In this document: piece after piece, positions 57,700 to 64,000 of the stretch
Layout of the letters: every line of letters begins with the position of its first letter
Position numbering within the stretch: the stretch's first letter is position 1
From: Epiperipatus broadwayi
Taxonomy: Eukaryota; Onychophora; Udeonychophora; Euonychophora; Peripatidae
Assembly (NCBI GenBank): GCA_028023455.1
Contig: JAQFVV010012404.1
Span: forward strand, 12,759,421-12,823,420
DNA length: 64,000 nt
Direction of reading: 5' to 3'
Position numbers and translations under genes: made by a program
The notes under the pieces: generated by a model
Database searches by the model: none
The model's input: only the letters and a program-made list of their open reading frames with translations
What the model was told of the DNA's origin: nothing

Positions 57700-60440
57700 A
57701 CAGAATTTTCCCAAATTCTTTGAGGTCTTCCTGTAAAATTCTGATTTTTTTTTTCTGTGTAAACCATCAGATGAATGGTCACTTATCTTTATCAAAAAGA
57801 AATAGTAATTATGATAATTTTGTTAATTTTGATTCAGCTCTTTGAATCTTAAAGTGATTGTCCTCCCTCTTTTTATAATAATGATGGATTCAGACAGTTT
57901 AAAAAAAATATTATTGAAATATATATACACAGATTTGTAATACTTATTATTTAAATAATATAAAATAAATATTTTATCAAAGAAATTTTATGTGCTTATT
58001 TATCTACTTATAAGTTGAGAAAATTATCATGAGCATAAATATCTTGATTAGATTTTTCAAACTTTGAATATTTGCTGCCATTAGGCAAGTATCATATCAT
58101 GTTTGGTTATCATTTTTGTATCATTCTACTGTAATTTTCTATTATACATAAGTAATTTCTTCCTTAAAGTTTTATGCCATTTTTTTCTCCCCCCTCCCCC
58201 TAAAAATATGCCAGTTCAGTTTACAGTATTTCTTTTTTATAATTTTCAGAAAATCTTTTTTTTCAATTACTCTCTTCTCCTTCTATACTTAATTTAGCCT
58301 GACATCTGTACGATTATTAGCAAGGTTTATTCATCATTAATTATTGAACATAATGAAATAGGAACTGTAATTTTTTCAATGGATTATGTTTGCAGATATT
58401 GTAATATCACCTGCTGTTAAATATGCCAGTCTAAAGAAATTTTATTAATGATCACTTTGTCAATGATCATTTTTTCTTGTATATATATTATAATGGTAAA
58501 TTTTAGTATTTTATCTAGTAGCTTTCTGATACCTGAATGAGTTATGATGAAAAGGACTGTTAATATTTGAAATATATCTATTCTCTCATTTTAATTCTAA
58601 AACTTTGTGATAATAATTTATATAACATATATTTAAATCAAATATTAAAAATAAAATTTCATAAATAAATCACATTGTATTATCTAACTTTGAAAGAAAA
58701 TTTACATTATATTTTTATGATAATGTTTTTTCATTAAAATTCAAAATATTGTAAAAAAAAACCCAAAATACCCAAACATATTTGTTTCTGTTCGGTCATT
58801 TATCTAGAATCCACATATTTTATCAGAATAGATTCCAGAAAATGTTCCCCAGTAGATTATTTATTAAAATTGAGATGCTTTCAATTAGTGTGACAAATGA
58901 TTATTAATTAGCACACAGCCATATTTTGTATAATTGGAAATCAGATATCTATCTTTTATTTTGATGGGTTTTTTTGAATCATATGAGTAAAATAAACAGA
59001 TATATAATGGTTACTATTTAATAAACTCATGAATCGATAATACATATTAAGTTGAAGCCATGTGTTCAGCATTATTAAATCAAAATTATATTTGATTTGT
59101 TGGTGTATCAGCACCTATGAAGATTATTTTTATTTAATAAATATTGATAGTGAAGCAAAATTATACATTAAAGGAATGATTACTTCAGAACAGAAAGAAA
59201 AAAGTATATATAATAATTAATAACTACCCCAATAAGAAATATTTATATTTAGTGCACTTTTAAGCAGATATAAATCTATAAGATCAGGCTATTCCTCTAT
59301 AATACATGTACTTTAGATGAAATATGACTGCATGTTAGCATATGATTTTATTGATTTACATTGCTTAGGAATATACTAAACAGTTAGCTGCAGAAAGGAG
59401 TTTGACTTTAAAAAATAATAAATTTTATGTTTGTAGATGGAACTTGTAAGGTTTACCCTAATAAGAGATGCGAATTTGTACTATGGATATGGAAGGAAGA
59501 CTATAGAATATTTATGCTTGTATTATAGTAGCTAGATTTAGAAATAGAATAAATTGTATGAAGAATAGGAGAAAAATAAAGATGAAAGAGTGAAGAATTA
59601 GAGATTTTTTTGGTTTATTTGTTTAGGCTTTTATGAAAGAGAATGAACTATATGGTGAAAGGTTATTAAAACTGAATTCAATTTTCTTAAAATGGTATAA
59701 GAAAAAAAAAAAAGATTATATCAGTATTAATAGAATGATTTGGTAAGAGTAGATTGGAAGAATATTGTAGATTGTATGAATAGAGATGGATTTATAGTTT
59801 TTCTATACATCAAAACTATTGATTTCATCTAAAGAAAAGCTATTATACATGTTACATCATAGATTATTTCTTATTAGAAGGATTGATCTACAAAAATTAG
59901 AAAAATAGAACTTTTCAATTATATTTAAGAAATATTTTGTAAAATAAATACATAGTCTTATTAAAAGTAATCCTACATTACTTGTTGAATGAGATTTATT
60001 CCGAGTCTGATGTGAGGAAATAAATATATGAAAATAACCATGGGGTAAATTAACACAATATGAGTCTATACATATATTAATATAGACAACATCTGTTATA
60101 TCCCTAATATTTACAGTGATAAAAATGAGAATAACTTTTACTGAATACAAAACTTTGAAATTAATAATATAAACTTAGTAAAGGATTTTGAGCAAAACAA
60201 TGGCAAGGATAATGTACATGATATAAATTTATTAGTTTGGTCTTGCTTATTAGGAATGATCTTCATGCACTATTAAGAATCATACATGGATTTAATTAGT
60301 TGACTAAAAAAAGCATGAATAACAAATAATAAACAGTCACTCATAAACAAGTGTGGCTATTCCAAAAGAAAAAAAAACTTTTAGAAATAAGTTTTACAAT
60401 AACTATAGAAATCAATCTGTGAACTATAAATATATCTATA
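57700..60440. other. NPEPL1 3' UTR and downstream AT-rich sequence
   Basis: The 3' UTR presumably starts at 57700. A candidate AATAAA lies at 57964. A CCCCCC run lies near 58190-58201. No further gene or element is recognised before the LINE copy. Confidence 0.5.
57964..57969 (+). promoter_or_regulatory. candidate polyadenylation signal AATAAA for NPEPL1
   Basis: First AATAAA hexamer I see after the stop codon, about 265 bases downstream. In DNA this AT-rich the hexamer is common by chance, so this is only a candidate. Confidence 0.3.
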
Positions 60441-62810
60441 TATAAAACATGCTGGTCCATTTTTTTACTTGTGGGATATTTCACAATTCTGACTTGAATT
60501 TCTTCAGCAGAAAATTTTTCTTTCTGAAATATCCCAACACCACATCTAATTGTTACTTTCCAATATATTCTGTTCTCTGCCATATCTTTTCAATGGAAGT
60601 TAACATTGCATTTCTTTTGAATGCCTTTGATGTAATCCTTGTGTTATAGACAGGGTCTATCTCTTCCATGAAAACCATGCTCAAGTTCACTATTAAACAC
60701 CCTTTTAGAAAATCTATTCATTTTACATGTCCAATCCATTGAAGGTGAGGTGGAGTGAAGTATTCATTTATTTTTTAACACTCGTAAAGACGCATGTGCA
60801 ATTAGCTTGAAAGGCTGATCTTTGAATGTAATAATGAACTCAGCAATATTATATCCAGCAAGCTGAACATATTGATTGGGTTCATGATCATACCAATGCA
60901 TTTTTAGAAATTTTACAATGCATTTTTAAATAAAATTCTTATATTGCCTTTATATTGTACCAATAGGGTGTCCCAAGTTTTACTGCAATACAATAAATTA
61001 GGTCAAATAACAGCTTTATATACAGCTGATTTAGTTTATTTCTCTGAGATAAAATATTCTATTATAACTTATTAAAAGCAGCATCAGAACATTGACATTT
61101 ATATATTACCTCATAATTTAAGTTCACTTTTCTACTTATAAAAGTATCGAGGCATTTAAACTGGTGTATATTCTCAAGTTGATAACTATCCAAGCTAAAA
61201 GTTGCTGAAAATTTTTCTTCAATAACTAACTGATTAGAGAACTTGAATTTTTTTTTAAACATTAATTAATAAACCAAAGTCTTTATATGTTGCATCAAAA
61301 ACATTAAGAACATTCTGTAAATTGTCTTTTGATTTGACAAAAATAGCACAATCATCAGCATACTATAAATCCACAATACAAGAAAAAAAGTTCATTATTT
61401 TCATTTTAATTAATTCAAATTAAAAATTCTCATTCCCTATTTGATTAAGTAGCCTATAAACATTTCCAAAGACCACTGTCACGAAAATTGAAAATATTGT
61501 TGGAGCAAGTATATAACCTTGTTTAACATCAGTTTTCTCAGATTTTTCATCTATAGTAATAACACTTCCGCTCATTTCATCATGAAGTAGCTGAAGACAA
61601 ATTTTGGTGTACCATCAACTAATTTTAAACAATGCCAGCCTTGACCAAATCAATAAAAAGAATGTATAAATCACTCCTTTGTTTGCAATACCCTTTCTTG
61701 CATTCGCCTGATAACAAAAACCATCTCTATAGTACTTCTTCATTCTCTAAAATCATATTGATTCTCTGGTAATCATTCATCTACAACTGGAAACAACCTA
61801 TTCAACAAAATTCTTGAAAGTACCTTTGCCACAGTAGATACAACAATTATTCAACCTTGTCTATTCTCCTTGTTTTTAAAATTGGAGCAATAAAAATATT
61901 CTTAGGATCAGATGACACAGCTTTATGAATCCACATATTCTTAAAAAATTTCAATATTTTTCAAGCTAACATATCACCCCCATATTTTAAAAACTTTTCT
62001 GTGAATTTCATTAGGACCTGCAGTCTTTCCATTTTTAAGATTGCAAAGAGTTGTTTTGACTCCACTAAGCTGGATATCTGTTCAAATCTAAATTAGATAA
62101 AATGGATATATTGTTAAAAGTTGTCATCTTGATTCTTGAATCATTATTGAAAAGATGATTAAAACACTTCTGTCTGTTCAAAACATCATTATCATATACA
62201 AGAGTGCCATTGCTGGATTTAATATTGTGAATCATTTCTCAGAATCATGCTGCTTTCAATGAATTGAAAAAAGATCTAGAATAACCACAACCACTAATCA
62301 TTTTTAAGCCTTCTTGTCAATTGTTGATGAAATTCCGTCTTTAATCTTTTTCTGCTAACAGAAAATGCCACACATTTCAATTAACTATTATAAGATCATT
62401 GTCATAAAACCAACTATAATTTTTCTTTTTAGTGAACCTAAGGATAAATTTATTTGTATCCATAATACATTCTTTAAGAGAATTGCATTCTTCAATATTG
62501 TAGTCCTAAAGATCTAAGTTAGCAATTTTAGTGTTTAATAGCCTTTGAAATTTATATTCTAGGCATGAACATCAATTTTCTTGTGATGCAGCTATTGTTT
62601 TAATCTTGAATCATACTAATCTATAATCTGGTCAACAATATGTGCTTGTAAGTAAGTGCTCTTGTAATGTGAGTTCTTGAATGGCTGACTTCGGATTATA
62701 ATGTAATCTATTAAATGCCATTCTTTTAAGTGAATTCATCCATGTTTCTTTATAATGATATTTCTGTTTAAACAGTGTATATGATCGGCTAAGCACATAC
62801 TATTTTTAAA
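60440..62810 (-). mobile_element. LINE (endonuclease-RT) copy, minus strand, inactive
   Basis: Reading the minus strand from 62810 downward: endonuclease C-terminus (KHG*IHLKEWHLIDYIIIR, matching TWMHPRSKHWHLIDYV, then VDQIID, matching a WTDHRLV-type end), an AGPNEIHRKVFKIWG segment, RT core DVKQGYILAPTIFSIF, the intact catalytic YADDCAIFVK at about 61340-61370, SLDSYQLENIHQFKCLDTFI (61062-61262), RVFNSELEHGF, and a C-terminal KEKFSAEEI shared with the 46-kb copy. Stops and frameshifts are frequent. It is the longest LINE copy here, lacking the 5' endonuclease core. Clade is RTE-like by recalled pattern, not certain. Confidence 0.85.
61062..61262 (-). pseudogene. LINE RT thumb/connection fragment
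   Basis: 66-codon open remnant inside the LINE copy, reading EEKFSATFSLDSYQLENIHQ then FKCLDTFISRKVNLNYEVIY. It parallels EEKFSAIFSLDGYQLENVNQ at 45840-45960. The shared private words EEKFSA and SLD.YQLEN show that the two copies belong to one subfamily. Confidence 0.85.
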
Positions 62811-63596
62811 AAATGTACTTTAAGGAAGCTTTTCTCTATACTTTGTATATATTAGTCTGAGTTAAAGCTTATACTTTTATAATTACATAATGTGTTGTGT
62901 ATAAATTCAATAATAACTTAATTGAATCATCCGTTGATAATCGTGATGAATAATGGACAAAAAGAAGAAAATACACAAAACATACAGTTATAATTCCCGG
63001 TTGAGACAAGAAGAAAATGTGTCTACATTAAATTTTTTTTACTTCAACTTGTAATTATTCTACATTTTCATAAAATTTTATAAATATTTAATAACAATAA
63101 TTTCTCAGAGTTTTATAATAAATAATCTGTGTACTCTTATTTTCTTTCATTGTAAAATCTCTACAACTACTGTTGCTGATTTCCAAACTTTAACTAAGAA
63201 TAATTTAATCTATGTGTTAAAATATGACTAACAAAAATAAATAAAAAGATTGAATAATAATTTATCTCAAAGTTAAATTAATAAATGCACGGATATCAAA
63301 TATGTTTTCATTTCTGGATACGATAATGTAAAAGAGGTATTATGTACACCATCTTATCCAATAATATTTCATGTTTCAGATATCGTTACTACTACAATGA
63401 TATATTCAATTCAGCAGAGTTTTCCAAGTAAGTTTGTATTTCAAATACGACCTTTAATATCATAAATATAAATGAAATGATGATGTTTATTTGGTAATGA
63501 CAAAGAGAAATATTTAAAATTAATAATTATTTTATTGCATAACAAAAATCAATAACAAGAACAAATAACTATAATAAAAATTATACAACACATTTT
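62811..63596. other. AT-rich flank, nothing recognised
   Basis: Beyond the apparent 5' limit of the LINE copy. No motif seen. The remaining endonuclease N-terminal part was not found here. Confidence 0.5.
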
Positions 63597-63706
63597 AATA
63601 TTAATAATCAGCCATTAAGCTAATGCATATGCGCTTTGTATATTTTGAAGTATAAATGAATACTCAAAGCACATATGCATTAGCTTAATGGCTGATTATT
63701 AATATT
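63597..63706. repeat. near-perfect hairpin, 42-bp arms
   Basis: The arms 63597-63638 and 63665-63706 are complementary at 41 of 42 positions; the single difference is in GCGCTTTG versus CAAAGCAC. The loop is 26 bases. It could be a recent miniature foldback insertion or, less likely, a small-RNA precursor. No flanking duplication was confirmed. Confidence 0.9.
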
Positions 63707-64000
63707 ACAGTTTAATAAACATAGCGCTATATAAAATAAATATTGTATTTACATATGCTTAATTTCAAATAAGAAAGACTTATCGTAAATTCTAGAAAAT
63801 TTTGCAAGCGTCATTCATTCAGGCATAGTAAAAGTAATTTAAAGTGATAGCTTAACATCTTCGCGCTCTCATTTCCAAATGCTTAAGATTTGCCCATTCA
63901 TAAACGTTTGGGTCAAAAAGATAGATTCATTCTATCTTTTCACAAAGACTATCGTGTTTGGAAAGTGAAAGTATTAATTTATAGTTCAAAATACACAAAG

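Noticed and set aside
1-64000. CRISPR array, operon, rRNA or bacterial-type system
   Set aside because: No regularly spaced identical repeats, no ribosome-binding sites and no compact multi-gene frames; the composition and introns are those of an animal nuclear genome.

Overview
The window is nuclear DNA of an AT-rich multicellular animal. It holds spliced coding exons with GT-AG borders, very long introns, and a dense load of decayed Gypsy, Penelope-like and LINE retroelements, SINE-like repeats and hairpin repeats. By eye it is well over 70 percent A+T. I cannot name the species. The element mix and base composition suggest an invertebrate, but this is inference.

The one clear host gene is the 3' part of NPEPL1, a probable M17 leucine aminopeptidase, on the + strand. 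Eight exons between 12226 and 57699 join in frame to 318 codons that match the C-terminal ~60 percent of animal NPEPL1, with all M17 metal-binding and catalytic residues present. The 5' exons were not found in 1-12225 and probably lie upstream of the window.

Layout. 1-12.2 kb: presumed intron or 5' flank, with a Penelope GIY-YIG endonuclease relic (135-443), an old inverted-repeat element (about 6.1-6.5 kb), diverged dispersed repeats and AT-rich filler. 12.2-28.5 kb: first visible exon and a 16.2-kb intron carrying a ruined Gypsy LTR retrotransposon (12873-20764) with separate insertions in both LTRs, a second Gypsy pol relic (22.3-24.5 kb), a head-to-head SINE-like inverted dimer (26.5-27.3 kb) and a minus-strand LINE relic (28.0-28.3 kb). 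28.5-57.7 kb: the other seven exons. Their introns contain tandem repeats, a 785-bp TA-flanked terminal-inverted-repeat transposon (33 kb), several hairpin elements (41.9, 42.1, 47.6, 51.3-51.9, 55.6 kb), a same-strand LINE reverse transcriptase relic (45.5-46.5 kb) and copies of a dispersed repeat also found in the Gypsy 3' LTR. 57.7-64 kb: 3' flank with a larger minus-strand copy of the same LINE subfamily (60.4-62.8 kb) and a near-perfect 42-bp-arm hairpin (63.6 kb).

I see no bacterial-type operon, CRISPR array, rRNA gene or intact tRNA gene. The unusual content is structural: repeated independent palindromic insertions, a retrotransposon that lost RT and then duplicated its protease-integrase block, and a repeat family that also occurs as the loop of a foldback.
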